The notes under the pieces: generated by a model
What the model saw: only the letters and a program-made list of their open reading frames with translations
What the model was told of the DNA's origin: nothing
The model's database searches: none
Program-made: the position numbers and the translations under genes
Shown: positions 16,678 through 28,150 of the stretch, in pieces
Numbering within the stretch: position 1 is the stretch's first letter
Layout of the letters: the number at the start of each line of letters is the position of its first letter
Assembly: GCF_014203115.1 (NCBI RefSeq)
Contig: NZ_JACHIJ010000004.1
Coordinates: 496,001-560,000 of the forward strand
DNA from: Afipia massiliensis
GTDB lineage: Bacteria > Pseudomonadota > Alphaproteobacteria > Rhizobiales > Xanthobacteraceae
Direction of reading: 5' to 3'
DNA: 64,000 nucleotides

Positions 16678-18177
16678 TTATTCTTGCGCCGCCAGCGGCC
16701 GCGCAACCTCCTCAAGTGGTTTACACTCGGCATCGATGCAATAACGCCACGCGATCAGCGCCGCTGCGACCATCAAAGCCGATCCAAGCAGATAACCGAC
16801 AAACACGCTGTCGCGCGAACCGGTGTCGATCAGCACGCCGAACAGCATTGGCCCAGCGATGCCACCGATGCCGGTACCGATCGCATAAAACAACGCGATG
16901 GCCAGGGCGCGAATCTCGAGCGGAAAGGTTTCGCTCACGGTGAGATACGCAGCACTGGCCGCCGGCGACGCAAAGAAGAAGATCACCATCCAGGCAATCG
17001 TCTGGGTTTGCGCGCTGAGAACGCCGATCGAGAACAGATAGCCCGAGACGGCGAGCAAGATGCCCGACACGCTATAGGTGAAGGCAATCATGGTGCGCCG
17101 CCCGACCGTGTCGAACAGCGAGCCGAGCAGCAGTGGCCCGAGAAAATTTCCGGCCGCGAAAGGCAGGATGTACCAGCCGACATTTGCGGCGGGGATAGCG
17201 AAGAAATCTGTCAAAACCAAAGCATAGGTGAAGAAAATCGCGTTATAGAAAAATGCCTGCGCCACCATCAGCGACAGTCCCACCAGGGAGCGGCTGCGAT
17301 AGGTCCGGAACAGGGTGACGGCGACCTCGCGTAACGGGGTATGGGCGCGCATTTTCAGTTTCATTTTGGGTAACGGAGAACCGCTACCGCGCGCCACGGG
17401 CATCATCGAGGATTCGATATCGTTCACGATCTTCAAGGCTCGCTCCGGTTGGCCGTGGATTATCAGCCAGCGTGGGCTTTCGGGAATCCAGAACCGCATC
17501 ACGAACACGATCAGGCCGAGACCCGCGCCGGTCAAAAACGCCAGCCTCCAGCCCTTCTCAGGATCGATGACATTCGGATCAAGCAGCACGATTGCGCTCA
17601 CAGCACCTATCGCGGCACCGATCCAGAAGCTGCCGTTGACAATCAGATCTGTGCGACCGCGATAACGCGCAGGCACAAGCTCCTGGATGGTCGAATTGAT
17701 CGCGGTGTACTCACCGCCGATGCCCGCACCGGTCAGAAACCGGAAGAACGCGAAGCTTGCGAGACTCCACGAAAAAGCCGTTGCTGCTGTAGCTGCGAGA
17801 TAGACCGCAAGTGTAACGAAGAACAGTTTCTTGCGTCCGATCCGGTCCGTCAGCCAGCCGAAGCCGATAGCCCCGAGAACAGCGCCAGCAAGATACGCAC
17901 TGGTGACGATGCCGATGTCGGTGTTGGTGAACTTGAGAACCGGACTCTCTTTCAGAGCACCCGACAATGCACCCGCAAGCGTCACCTCGAGACCATCGAG
18001 AATCCAGGTGATGCCAAGCGCCGCGATCACGCGGGTATGAAATCCGCTCCATGGCAGCGAATCCAGACGTGCGGGGATATCTGTCTCGACAGTCCCTTGA
18101 GCGAGCGCGACAGAAGAAGCGCTTTGTCGCGGTGAGGTCTGTGCGGGGGACATCTGGATGCTTGTCAAAGCTGACAT
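16678..18177 (-). CDS. MFS transporter (sugar/organic-acid porter type)
   Basis: A 499-residue, 12-helix major facilitator. After a polar N-tail of about 40 residues comes TM1 with LDGLEVTLAGAL, the loop 2-3 signature GWLTDRIGRKKLF, TM4-5 with RFLTGAGIGGEYTAI, a conserved PESPRWLI before the central loop, and a similar second half. The pattern recalls NiaP or metabolite:H+ symporters; the substrate cannot be told. It is tightly joined to otsB downstream and lies 284 bases after the pcaJ-like gene, so it could serve sugars or aromatic acids. The gap 18178-18461 holds no gene. Confidence 0.88.
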   Translation of the reverse strand: MSALTSIQMSPAQTSPRQSASSVALAQGTVETDIPARLDSLPWSGFHTRVIAALGITWILDGLEVTLAGALSGALKESPVLKFTNTDIGIVTSAYLAGAVLGAIGFGWLTDRIGRKKLFFVTLAVYLAATAATAFSWSLASFAFFRFLTGAGIGGEYTAINSTIQELVPARYRGRTDLIVNGSFWIGAAIGAVSAIVLLDPNVIDPEKGWRLAFLTGAGLGLIVFVMRFWIPESPRWLIIHGQPERALKIVNDIESSMMPVARGSGSPLPKMKLKMRAHTPLREVAVTLFRTYRSRSLVGLSLMVAQAFFYNAIFFTYALVLTDFFAIPAANVGWYILPFAAGNFLGPLLLGSLFDTVGRRTMIAFTYSVSGILLAVSGYLFSIGVLSAQTQTIAWMVIFFFASPAASAAYLTVSETFPLEIRALAIALFYAIGTGIGGIAGPMLFGVLIDTGSRDSVFVGYLLGSALMVAAALIAWRYCIDAECKPLEEVARPLAAQE

Positions 18178-18461
18178 CCCGCCGTCCCTTCTCCCGGTTC
18201 CACTCTCGACCCTTCGATGGACGCCGTGATCGGCGAAACGATGGCGGGCACCGCCGGATGCAATGCATCACGGCAGGTGTTGGAATTCTGCGCTGCAGGG
18301 TCTCCCCAGAACGCAACACGTCAGCAGAACGGCCCGGAACTTGTGGTTCCATGCTGTTTCGCAGGACGGCGGGTACATCCGCCGCCGTCCGTAATACCAA
18401 CACCGAAATGAGAGAGTAGTTCCATGCGGAACCCGCGACCGACGCGGGTTCCGCCAGTGGA

Positions 18462-19163
18462 TCAGGCCGCGCGGGCGGGCGGCATCATATCCTTGTAGCC
18501 GGGTGCAAGCTGCAACCTCGGTTCCGTCATAGTCTGCAGCTTCTCGAGCGTCATGCCCGGTATCATTTCAGCCACAAGCAGACCCTGCGGCGTGACATCG
18601 ATCACCGCGTAGTTGGTGTAAATGCGCTTCACCACGCCTGCCGCCGTGAGCGGGTAGCTGCAGCGGAACTTGATGCGCGGCTGCCCCTTCTTGTCGGTGT
18701 GCTCCATGAGGACGCGAATTTCCTTGGCGCCCACCGCGAGATCCATCGCGCCGCCGACACCGGGCGGAAACTCCGTGTCTTCCGTGGTCCAGTTGGCGAG
18801 GTCGCCCTTTTCCGACACTTCGAATGCGCCGAGCAGGCTGACATCGAGATGACCGCCGCGGATCATCAGAAACGCATCGGCGTGATGGACGTAGCAACCG
18901 CCGGTCACCAGCGTCGTCAGATTCTTGCCGGCATCGGTAAGCTCTTCATCTTCTTCACCAGGCTTCGGCGGACCGCCCATCCCGAGCACGCCGTTCTCGC
19001 TGTGAAAAATCACCTCGCGAGTTTTCGGCACAAAGCCCGAGGTCAGCGTCGGAATGCCGATGCCGAGATTGACGTAAGCGCCTTCCGGCAAATCCTGCGC
19101 AGCGCGCCATGCCATCTGGTGCCGCGTCAAAGGGGTGTAACGAGCAGTTGCATCAAGAGTCAC
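18462..19163 (-). CDS. pcaJ: 3-oxoacid (probably 3-oxoadipate) CoA-transferase subunit B
   Basis: A 233-residue beta subunit of a class I CoA-transferase, moving CoA from succinyl-CoA to a 3-oxoacid. It shows VNLGIGIPTL, the catalytic Glu in FHSENGVLGMG and the GGAMDLAVGA motif. The start is GTG at 19163, 3 bases after the subunit A stop. The long ADAFLMIRGGHLD and the partner subunit favour PcaJ over ScoB/AtoA, but the two cannot be separated firmly by eye. No other beta-ketoadipate genes are in the window. Confidence 0.85.
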   Translation of the reverse strand: MTLDATARYTPLTRHQMAWRAAQDLPEGAYVNLGIGIPTLTSGFVPKTREVIFHSENGVLGMGGPPKPGEEDEELTDAGKNLTTLVTGGCYVHHADAFLMIRGGHLDVSLLGAFEVSEKGDLANWTTEDTEFPPGVGGAMDLAVGAKEIRVLMEHTDKKGQPRIKFRCSYPLTAAGVVKRIYTNYAVIDVTPQGLLVAEMIPGMTLEKLQTMTEPRLQLAPGYKDMMPPARAA

Positions 19164-19166
19164 GTG

Positions 19167-19850
19167 TCAGCTCCCAATCTTGCGCGGTTCGGCAACGACG
19201 ATTCTGTCGACGAAAATTCCGGGTGTCACAACGGCTTCGGGATCGAGCGAGCCGAGCTCGACCATGGTCTCGACCTCAACCACGGTCAATTCCGCAGCCA
19301 TCGCGCAGACCGGATTAAAGTTACGGGCGGATTTGCGGTAGGTGAGATTGCCCCAGCGGTCGGCCTTCGCCGCTTTCACCAGCGCGATGTCGCCCCTCAG
19401 CGGCTTCTCGAACACATGAAGCCGTCCGTCGATTTCCCGCTGCTCCTTGCCTTCCGCGAGCTTCGTGCCCGCCGAGACAGGCGAGAAAAAACCGCCGAGA
19501 CCGGCGGCGGCGCAACGCATGCGCTCGCTGATGGTGCCTTGCGGCACCAATTCCAGTTCAAGGCTCTTGGCGCGGTAGGCATTCAGGAAGGCGCTGTAGT
19601 CGCCTGAGCGCGGATACGAGCAGATGACCTTGCGCACACGTCCGGAGTTGATGAGGCGCGCCAAACCATGATCGCCGTTGCCTGAATTGTTGGCGACGAT
19701 CGTCAATTCCTTTGCTCCCTGATCGTGCAGCGCTTCGAGGAGATTGTCGGCGACACCGACCGCACCAAAACCAGGCACCAGCACGGTCGCACCGTCCTGC
19801 ACACCGGCGACCGCAGCCGCCAGCGACTCTACGCGCTTGTCGATCACCAC
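19167..19850 (-). CDS. pcaI: 3-oxoacid (probably 3-oxoadipate) CoA-transferase subunit A
   Basis: A 227-residue alpha subunit. It shows GATVLVPGFGAVGV near the start, TIVANNSGNG and the run GDIALVKAAKADRWGNLTYR. The segments LAEGKEQREIDGR and WGNLTYRKSARNF closely recall PcaI of the beta-ketoadipate pathway. It is divergent from the coxSLM operon, separated by about 300 bases with candidate operators, so shared control is possible. Confidence 0.85.
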   Translation of the reverse strand: MVIDKRVESLAAAVAGVQDGATVLVPGFGAVGVADNLLEALHDQGAKELTIVANNSGNGDHGLARLINSGRVRKVICSYPRSGDYSAFLNAYRAKSLELELVPQGTISERMRCAAAGLGGFFSPVSAGTKLAEGKEQREIDGRLHVFEKPLRGDIALVKAAKADRWGNLTYRKSARNFNPVCAMAAELTVVEVETMVELGSLDPEAVVTPGIFVDRIVVAEPRKIGS

Positions 19851-20080
19851 CTTACTCCTTTGTTAGCGTTCTATTTTCTTGCCTTTGATCGATCGAGCCT
19901 AGGCAAAAAGGACGCGTCAATCAAACCTCGCGTCGGCATTGAGGGGATGCAGAAAGCAGCCCTCTTTCGCATCTGCGAAATGAACATTGTATCTGGCACC
20001 TTACGCGATCACGCAGCGCATCGCGCATGCGCCTCACGTCCAGATGATCGCGCGATGACATCCGCGACGAAAATCGACGT

Positions 20081-20116
20081 TGCAAAGTTTTGCAGGCCGG
20101 TTGTTAATTAGAACAA
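20081..20116. promoter_or_regulatory. Two inverted repeats in the pcaI-coxS divergent region
   Basis: TGCAAA-GT-TTTGCA (20081-20094) and TTGTT-N6-AACAA (20101-20116) lie 40-75 bases before the coxS start. They are good candidates for operators of a dimeric regulator controlling coxSLM, pcaIJ or both. No regulator gene is adjacent. The rest of the 19851-20156 gap shows nothing else. Confidence 0.4.
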
Positions 20117-20156
20117 TTACAAAAAGCGTTTTCTGGAAATCACTGGGGAGGTGCTT

Positions 20157-20642
20157 GTGTCTACAATCAAATTGACGGTCAACGGCAAGGCGGTGTCTGC
20201 CGATGTCGAGGATCGGACCCTTCTGGTCCATCTGCTGCGCGATCATCTCGGCCTTACCGGCACCCATGTCGGATGCGACACCAGCCAGTGCGGCGCCTGC
20301 ATCGTCCACATCGACGGCCGCGCGGTGAAATCCTGCACCACCATGGTCGGCCAGGCCAACGGCGCCAACGTCACCACCATCGAAGGTATTTCGAAGGGCG
20401 ACACCCTGCACCCGATGCAGGCGGCATTCCGCGATAACCACGGCCTGCAGTGCGGCTACTGCACGCCGGGCATGATCATGAGCGCCATCGACATCGTGCA
20501 GCGCCATCCCGGCGGCCTCGACGAAGAAACCGTTCGCCAAGAACTGGAAGGCAATATCTGCCGCTGCACGGGATACCACAACATCGTCAAATCGGTGCTC
20601 GACGCCGCCGGACGCATGAAGGTTTCTGCCGCCGCGGAATGA
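20157..20642 (+). CDS. coxS: Form II CO-dehydrogenase-like, [2Fe-2S] small subunit
   Basis: An iron-sulfur subunit of a xanthine-oxidase-family molybdenum hydroxylase that passes electrons from the Mo site to FAD. Cys residues of the first cluster are in [10 protein letters not shown] and a later SCTTM; those of the second are in CGYCTPGM and CRCTGYHNI. The GTG at 20157 is chosen because GGGAGG stands 6 bases before it; a GTG at 20151 would be directly against that site. Gene order S-L-M is that of form II enzymes (form I is M-S-L). Confidence 0.93.
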   Translation: MSTIKLTVNGKAVSADVEDRTLLVHLLRDHLGLTGTHVGCDTSQCGACIVHIDGRAVKSCTTMVGQANGANVTTIEGISKGDTLHPMQAAFRDNHGLQCGYCTPGMIMSAIDIVQRHPGGLDEETVRQELEGNICRCTGYHNIVKSVLDAAGRMKVSAAAE

Positions 20643-20724
20643 TCCGCGACGACTCAATAATCAGATGTGCAGCTGCCCGCGCTGCTCGCGCGATCAAGGC
20701 AGCCCTTATGGAAAGGTCGAGATT

Positions 20725-23079
<2,355 letters not shown>

Positions 23080-23080
23080 C

Positions 23081-23126
23081 GCATGATCCCGAAAAGTGGA
23101 TACCGGTTTTCGGAAAAGATCATGCG
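23081..23126. repeat. Palindromic GCATGATC repeat, coxL-coxM spacer
   Basis: The ends GCATGATC and GATCATGC are inverted, with the internal AAAGTGGATACCGGTTTT. Related copies lie at 33893-33933, 41507-41526 and 52610-52655, with a degenerate one near 32228-32265. This is a dispersed REP-like element inside the operon. Confidence 0.6.
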
Positions 23127-23154
23127 CAGAAAAACGCCGTAGGGGAGAAGCATC

Positions 23155-23955
23155 ATGTACGAGACAACCTATCACCGCCCGTCCAGCATCGATGACGCCG
23201 TCGCGCTCTTCAAGAAGGGCTCCGATTCGAAGTATCTCGCCGGCGGCCACACGCTGCTGCCGGTGATGAAGCAACGCCTCGCACAGCCGTCCGACGTGAT
23301 CGATCTCGCGCGGATTCCTGCGCTCGTCGGGGTATCGGCGACGGCGGATGCGCTGGTCATCAAGGCGGCGACGACCTACTACGACATCCTCACCAGCGCG
23401 GATGCGAAGAAGGCGATCCCTGCCATCGTGCATCTGACCTCGGTGCTCGGCGATCCCGCGGTTCGTTATAGAGGCACCATCGGCGGTTCGATCGCGAACA
23501 ACGATCCGGCGGCTGATTATCCCGCAGCCGTCGTCGCCCTCGACGCCACGGTGAAAACCAACAAGCGCAGCATCAAGGCTGACGATTTCTTCAAGGGCCT
23601 GTTCACCACCGCGCTGGAAGATGGCGAGATCATCACCGAAATCTCGTTCCCGATTCCGGCGAAGGCAGCCTATGCGAAGATGCGCCACCCGGCATCGCGC
23701 TTCGCACTCACCGGCGTATTCGTCGCCAAGACGAAGTCGGGCGATGTGCGCGTGGCCGCGACCGGCGCGTCACAGAACGGCGTGATGCGCGTACCCGCCA
23801 TCGAGGCGGCGTTGAAGGCGAACTGGTCTGCCGGCGCCATCGACAGCGTGACGATTTCAGCCGACGGGCTGATGGCGGACATCCATGGCTCGGCGACCTA
23901 TCGCGCCAACCTCGTCAAGGTGATGGCGCAGCGCGCGGTCGCCGCGGCAGGATAA
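23155..23955 (+). CDS. coxM: Form II CO-dehydrogenase-like, FAD-binding medium subunit
   Basis: A 266-residue FAD subunit that takes electrons from the 2Fe-2S centres. FAD motifs seen: LAGGHTLLPVMKQRL (AGGQS-type loop) near 30 and RGTIGGSIANNDPAADYP (TIGGN-type loop) near 105. It is the last gene of coxSLM and is followed after 20 bases by a strong terminator. Confidence 0.93.
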   Translation: MYETTYHRPSSIDDAVALFKKGSDSKYLAGGHTLLPVMKQRLAQPSDVIDLARIPALVGVSATADALVIKAATTYYDILTSADAKKAIPAIVHLTSVLGDPAVRYRGTIGGSIANNDPAADYPAAVVALDATVKTNKRSIKADDFFKGLFTTALEDGEIITEISFPIPAKAAYAKMRHPASRFALTGVFVAKTKSGDVRVAATGASQNGVMRVPAIEAALKANWSAGAIDSVTISADGLMADIHGSATYRANLVKVMAQRAVAAAG

Positions 23956-23974
23956 ATCTCCTTTCACAAAAATG

Positions 23975-24004
23975 AAAAAGGCCGCCCTTGGGGGCGGCCT
24001 TTTT
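23975..24004 (+). terminator. Intrinsic terminator after coxM
   Basis: AAAAAGGCCGCCC, a TTGG loop, then GGGCGGCCTTTTT. The A-tract before and T-tract after make it usable from both strands, so it may also end the convergent DUF1236 gene. Confidence 0.9.
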
Positions 24005-24023
24005 ATTCGAGAGCGACAGCGAT

Positions 24024-24440
24024 TTACTCGACGATCTGAACCACACGACGGGTCCGCGGATCGACCAGAACGGTACGGTCGTTCACCACGGTGTAGCGAT
24101 AGTCGCGAACGCCGTACTCTGCCGGAACGTCGTAATAGGTCACGCCTTCTTCCGGAAGAACGACACCAACCGCGAGGTCGTTCTGATACCGGTAAGAGGG
24201 ACGACGCTGCTCGACAACGTAGCTGCGGAAGCGCGGACCCTGGTCGACGCCAAGAACGCCCGCAACGCCGCCGACCACGCCACCCACTGTGCCGCCCACA
24301 ATCGCACCGACCGGCCCGCCTACGCGTTCGCCCTCGCGAGCCCCGCGCTCGACGCCGCCCGGAACGCCTTGAGCCGAGGCGACGGCCGGAATGAGCGCGC
24401 TCGTCGAAATCATCGCTAAAACCATCAAAGTCCGCTTCAT
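24024..24440 (-). CDS. Secreted DUF1236 protein with glycine-zipper stretch
   Basis: 138 residues from the ATG at 24440. A signal peptide (KRTLMVLAMISTSALIPAVASA) is followed by a Gly/Val-rich segment of the GGTVGGVVGGVAG type and a C-terminal DUF1236 module ending YTVVNDRTVLVDPRTRRVVQ. Such proteins are abundant in Bradyrhizobium relatives and are thought to be periplasmic; their role is unknown. The gene is convergent with coxM. Confidence 0.85.
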   Translation of the reverse strand: MKRTLMVLAMISTSALIPAVASAQGVPGGVERGAREGERVGGPVGAIVGGTVGGVVGGVAGVLGVDQGPRFRSYVVEQRRPSYRYQNDLAVGVVLPEEGVTYYDVPAEYGVRDYRYTVVNDRTVLVDPRTRRVVQIVE

Positions 24441-24695
24441 ATTCAAAACTCCCGATTGAAGATTGTCGGGAAGCACAAGTGGCTGACGGCCCAATGGTTC
24501 CTGCCGTGGCGGCGAGAACGCGGAATGGCCTTATTCTGGTGGCAACAGGAGCACTTATTGATGGCTCTTTGGCCAAAACTGGCCTAAAGCACCCCCAATT
24601 CATCGATTTCTTTGAAACTGCCAGATGCGCGCGTCGTGCGTGCATTGAGCCGTTTCAATCTCATTCATGGCGACAACGCCAACCAAGGTCTCAAC

Positions 24696-26669
24696 GTGAA
24701 ATCCCTGTCCGCAAGTCCCCCGCTCGCCCGCGCCCTGGCCGAGCGCAACTACAACGATGCAACGCCGGTCCAGACGGCGGTGCTTGCCCGCGATGCCATC
24801 GGCCGCGACCTGCTGGTGTCGGCGCAAACCGGCTCCGGCAAGACCGTCGCCTACGGACTGGCCTTCGCAAGCGATCTGCTCGGCGACGCCGAGCGCCTGC
24901 CACGCGCAGGCGCCCCGCTCGCGCTGATCGTTGCGCCGACGCGTGAACTGGCCCTGCAGGTTCATCGCGAACTGGAATGGCTTTATGCCTATGCGGGCGC
25001 CCGCGTCGTCTCCTGCGTCGGTGGCATGGACCCCCAGCGCGAAAAACGCGAGCTTGAAGCCGGCGCGCACATCGTGGTCGGCACGCCCGGTCGGCTGTGC
25101 GATCATATCCGCCGCAAGCGGCTCGACGTCTCCGAACTGAAAGCCGTCGTGCTCGACGAGGCCGACGAGATGCTCGATCTCGGCTTTCGCGAAGATATGG
25201 AATTCATCCTCAAGACCACGCCGGACACGCGCCGTACGCTGCTGTTCTCGGCGACCTTGCCGCGCACGATTATCTCCATCACCAAGCAATATCAGAACAA
25301 CCCCTTTCGCATCGAAGTGGCTGGCGGCGACGGCGGCCATGCCGACATTGAATATCGCGCCATCCGTATCGCGCCGGGCGACGTCGAACATGCCGTGGTC
25401 AACGTGCTGCGGTTTTTCGAATCCCCCAGCGCCATCGTGTTCTGCAACACCCGAAACGCGGTAAACCATTTACAGGCCGGCTTGCTCGAACGCGGTTTCT
25501 CCGTGGTCGCGCTGTCGGGCGAACTGACCCAGAACGAACGGACCAAGGCATTACAGTCGCTGCGCGATGGACGCGCGCGGGTCTGCGTCGCCACCGACGT
25601 TGCGGCACGCGGTCTCGACCTGCCGAATCTCGGTCTGGTGATTCACGCCGATCTGCCGAACGATCCCGAAGTCTTGCAGCATCGTTCGGGCCGCACCGGC
25701 CGGGCGGGAAAGAAGGGCATCAGTGTGATGCTCGTGATCCCAGCGCGCAAGCGCCGTGCCGAACTGTTACTCAACATGGCAGGTATCGATGTGGTCTGGG
25801 GCACCGCGCCGACCGTCGAGGAGATCCGCACGCTCGATCAGCAGCGCATGTTGCAGGACGCGCTGTTCGGTGAAGAAACCACGGAAGACGATCTGGTGCT
25901 GGCGCGCGCGATGCTCGCCGAACGCTCTGCGGAGGACATCGCAGCGGCACTGGCGCGCCTCTATCGCTCGCGCCTTCCCTCGCCCGAAGACATTCTCGAT
26001 CCCGGCCAGGGTGGCCGGTCGCGCGACGACCGAGGATCGCGCGAAGATCGCGGTGCGCGACGTGACAGCCGCGAGCCGCGCGGTGACGACCGCGCGCCGC
26101 GCGCGAAATCGAAATCACGCGGCGAGATGCCCGAAGGCAGCGTCTGGTTTCGCGCCGCCATCGGCCGCAACAAGAATGCCGAGGCACGTTGGCTGCTGCC
26201 GATGATCTGCCGTCGCGGCGGAATCGGCAAACAGGATATCGGCGCCATTCGCATTTTCGACGCCAGCACCGAGTTTGAAATTTCCGCGAACGCGGTCGAC
26301 GAATTTACCGCCAAGATCAAGCGTCCCGACAAGGAAGACAATATCCGCATCGAGGCGCTGCCGAACGGACCGCAGGGCGATACCCCATCGTTCGACAAGC
26401 GCCCGCGGAAGCCCGCGCACAAGGAAAGGGATTTCAGCGCCAAACCGCGCTACGACTCGAAGCCTCGGCACGAGGACAAGCCGCGCTACGACAAGCCGAA
26501 GCACAGCGAAAAACCTCAGCGGGACGACACTCGCCGCTTCGAAGGTGCACCTCCGCGCGGCAAAGGTCCGAAGCCCGGCAAGAGCCAGGATCGCCAGAGC
26601 TGGCCGGATGTCGACAAGGGTGGCCCTGCCAAGAAGCCGAAGAAAAAGAAGCACCGCAAAGGCGGATAG
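24696..26669 (+). CDS. DEAD-box RNA helicase with DbpA-like domain and basic tail
   Basis: ATP-dependent RNA helicase. It has motif I AQTGSGKT, Ia PTRELALQ, Ib TPGRL, II LDEADEMLD, III SAT, V ATDVAARGLDLP and VI HRSGRTGRAG. A DbpA-type RNA-binding fold (about 480-560) follows, flanked by disordered Arg/Asp-rich and Lys/Pro/Asp-rich repeats, ending in a Lys cluster. The GTG at 24696 is chosen because protein-like sequence begins there and AAGG is upstream; the frame is open to an ATG at 24612. Likely in ribosome assembly or cold/RNA-decay functions. Confidence 0.9.
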   Translation: MKSLSASPPLARALAERNYNDATPVQTAVLARDAIGRDLLVSAQTGSGKTVAYGLAFASDLLGDAERLPRAGAPLALIVAPTRELALQVHRELEWLYAYAGARVVSCVGGMDPQREKRELEAGAHIVVGTPGRLCDHIRRKRLDVSELKAVVLDEADEMLDLGFREDMEFILKTTPDTRRTLLFSATLPRTIISITKQYQNNPFRIEVAGGDGGHADIEYRAIRIAPGDVEHAVVNVLRFFESPSAIVFCNTRNAVNHLQAGLLERGFSVVALSGELTQNERTKALQSLRDGRARVCVATDVAARGLDLPNLGLVIHADLPNDPEVLQHRSGRTGRAGKKGISVMLVIPARKRRAELLLNMAGIDVVWGTAPTVEEIRTLDQQRMLQDALFGEETTEDDLVLARAMLAERSAEDIAAALARLYRSRLPSPEDILDPGQGGRSRDDRGSREDRGARRDSREPRGDDRAPRAKSKSRGEMPEGSVWFRAAIGRNKNAEARWLLPMICRRGGIGKQDIGAIRIFDASTEFEISANAVDEFTAKIKRPDKEDNIRIEALPNGPQGDTPSFDKRPRKPAHKERDFSAKPRYDSKPRHEDKPRYDKPKHSEKPQRDDTRRFEGAPPRGKGPKPGKSQDRQSWPDVDKGGPAKKPKKKKHRKGG

Positions 26670-26728
26670 TTTCTTTGAGTGGGGCATGAACGCCGAGGGC
26701 CAATTTGCAGCCTTCGGCATCCCTCCCC

Positions 26729-28057
26729 TTAAGGCTGCTTGGGATACTCCGGCGCGCTGCGTCCCTGAGTAATCAGCCGTGAGCTGCGCTGATCACGCAG
26801 GTAGTTCCAGAGCCAGCTGATCGCGACGCTCAGCCGGTTGCGCACGCCTATCAGAAAATAGATGTGCGCGATTCCCCAAATCCACCACGCCAGTGCGCCG
26901 CGCAGCTTGATACGGCCGAAATCGATCACCGCCAGCCGCTTGCCGATCTGGGCGAGACTTCCGGCGTGCTTGTAGTGAAACGGCGCGGGCGATGTCTCGC
27001 CGCGCAATCGCGCCTTGATCACGTCCGCCACGTATCGCCCCTGCTGTTTCGCCGCGGGCGCGATGCCCGGCACCGGCTGACCGTCAGGCGCGGCGATCGT
27101 CACCGTATCGCCGATCGCAAATACTTCCGGACGACCGGGGACCGTAAGGTCAGGCTCGACAATGACCCTCCCGGCACGATCAAGCGGCACGCCGAGCCAT
27201 TCCGCCGCCGGTGACGCACGCACGCCGGCAGCCCAGAGGATGGTGTTCGATTTCAAAACCTCGCCGCCGTAAATCACGCCATCGGCGCTGCATTCGGACA
27301 CTGCTCGCCCGAGCACCACTTCAACCCCGATGCGCTCCAGCGAGCGGTGTGCGTAGTCGGACAGATCCTCGGCGAAGCCCGCAAGCACGCGTGGCCCAGC
27401 CTCGATCAGAACCACGCGCGCGGCTCGCGTATCGATGTTGCGGAAGTCCGGCGGCAGGGTCACGCGCGCCAGCTCCGCGATGGTCCCGGCGAGTTCAACG
27501 CCGGTCGGACCGCCACCGACGATCACGAATGTCAGAAGCGCCGCGCGCCGCTGCGGATCGCTCTCACGCTCCGCGCGCTCAAACGCCAGCAGAAGACGGC
27601 GACGGATCGTCGTGGCGTCTTCGAGCGTTTTCAGCCCCGGCGCGAACGGCTCCCATTCATCGTGGCCGAAATAGGCATGCCGCACACCGGTCGCGAGCAC
27701 CAGCGTGTCGTACTCCAGCGCGTCGCCGTCATCGAGCAAAACGCGCTGCGCGGCGACATCGACGCCTGTAACCGACGCGAGCAGCGTGATCACCTCCCGC
27801 CGCCCGCTCAGCAGGTGCCGTATCGGCCACGCGATCTCCGAAGTCGCCAGCGAAGCCGTCGCCACTTGATAGAGCAGAGGCTGAAACAGATGATGGTTGC
27901 GCCGATCGATCAGCGTAATGCTGACCGGCGCGCCTGCAAGCCGATGTACCGTTTCCAGTCCACCGAAGCCTGCGCCGACCACGACGACGCGATGACGGCC
28001 GGTTGTTGCCGCCTCCGCGTTATCTTTCCCGCCCGGGATATCGGCCGACCGCTCCAT
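26729..28057 (-). CDS. ndh: Type II NADH dehydrogenase (NDH-2)
   Basis: A 442-residue FAD flavoprotein oxidising NADH and reducing quinone without pumping protons. The FAD site is VVVGAGFGGLETVHRL, then the DRRNHHLFQPLLYQVATA signature, the NAD site IVGGGPTGVELAGT, and the second FAD motif VFAIGDTVTI. The C-terminal WWIWGIAHIYFLIGVRNR is a typical membrane anchor. The ATG at 28057 has GGAGAG upstream and is better than the in-frame TTG at 28072. It is downstream of chrA on the same strand, with a 93-base gap. Confidence 0.92.
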   Translation of the reverse strand: MERSADIPGGKDNAEAATTGRHRVVVVGAGFGGLETVHRLAGAPVSITLIDRRNHHLFQPLLYQVATASLATSEIAWPIRHLLSGRREVITLLASVTGVDVAAQRVLLDDGDALEYDTLVLATGVRHAYFGHDEWEPFAPGLKTLEDATTIRRRLLLAFERAERESDPQRRAALLTFVIVGGGPTGVELAGTIAELARVTLPPDFRNIDTRAARVVLIEAGPRVLAGFAEDLSDYAHRSLERIGVEVVLGRAVSECSADGVIYGGEVLKSNTILWAAGVRASPAAEWLGVPLDRAGRVIVEPDLTVPGRPEVFAIGDTVTIAAPDGQPVPGIAPAAKQQGRYVADVIKARLRGETSPAPFHYKHAGSLAQIGKRLAVIDFGRIKLRGALAWWIWGIAHIYFLIGVRNRLSVAISWLWNYLRDQRSSRLITQGRSAPEYPKQP

Positions 28058-28150
28058 GATGTCTCTCCGCAAAGAAAATCATTCATGAGTTGGCGGCAAA
28101 TTTCCGCGCAAGGCAAGCTGGCGAGAGGCGAAATGCATCGTCCATCGGGC

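Noticed and set aside
18330-18356. An EcfG-like promoter upstream of the MFS gene
   Set aside because: GGAAC and CGTT are present on the minus strand but only 14 bases apart, short of the required 16-17.
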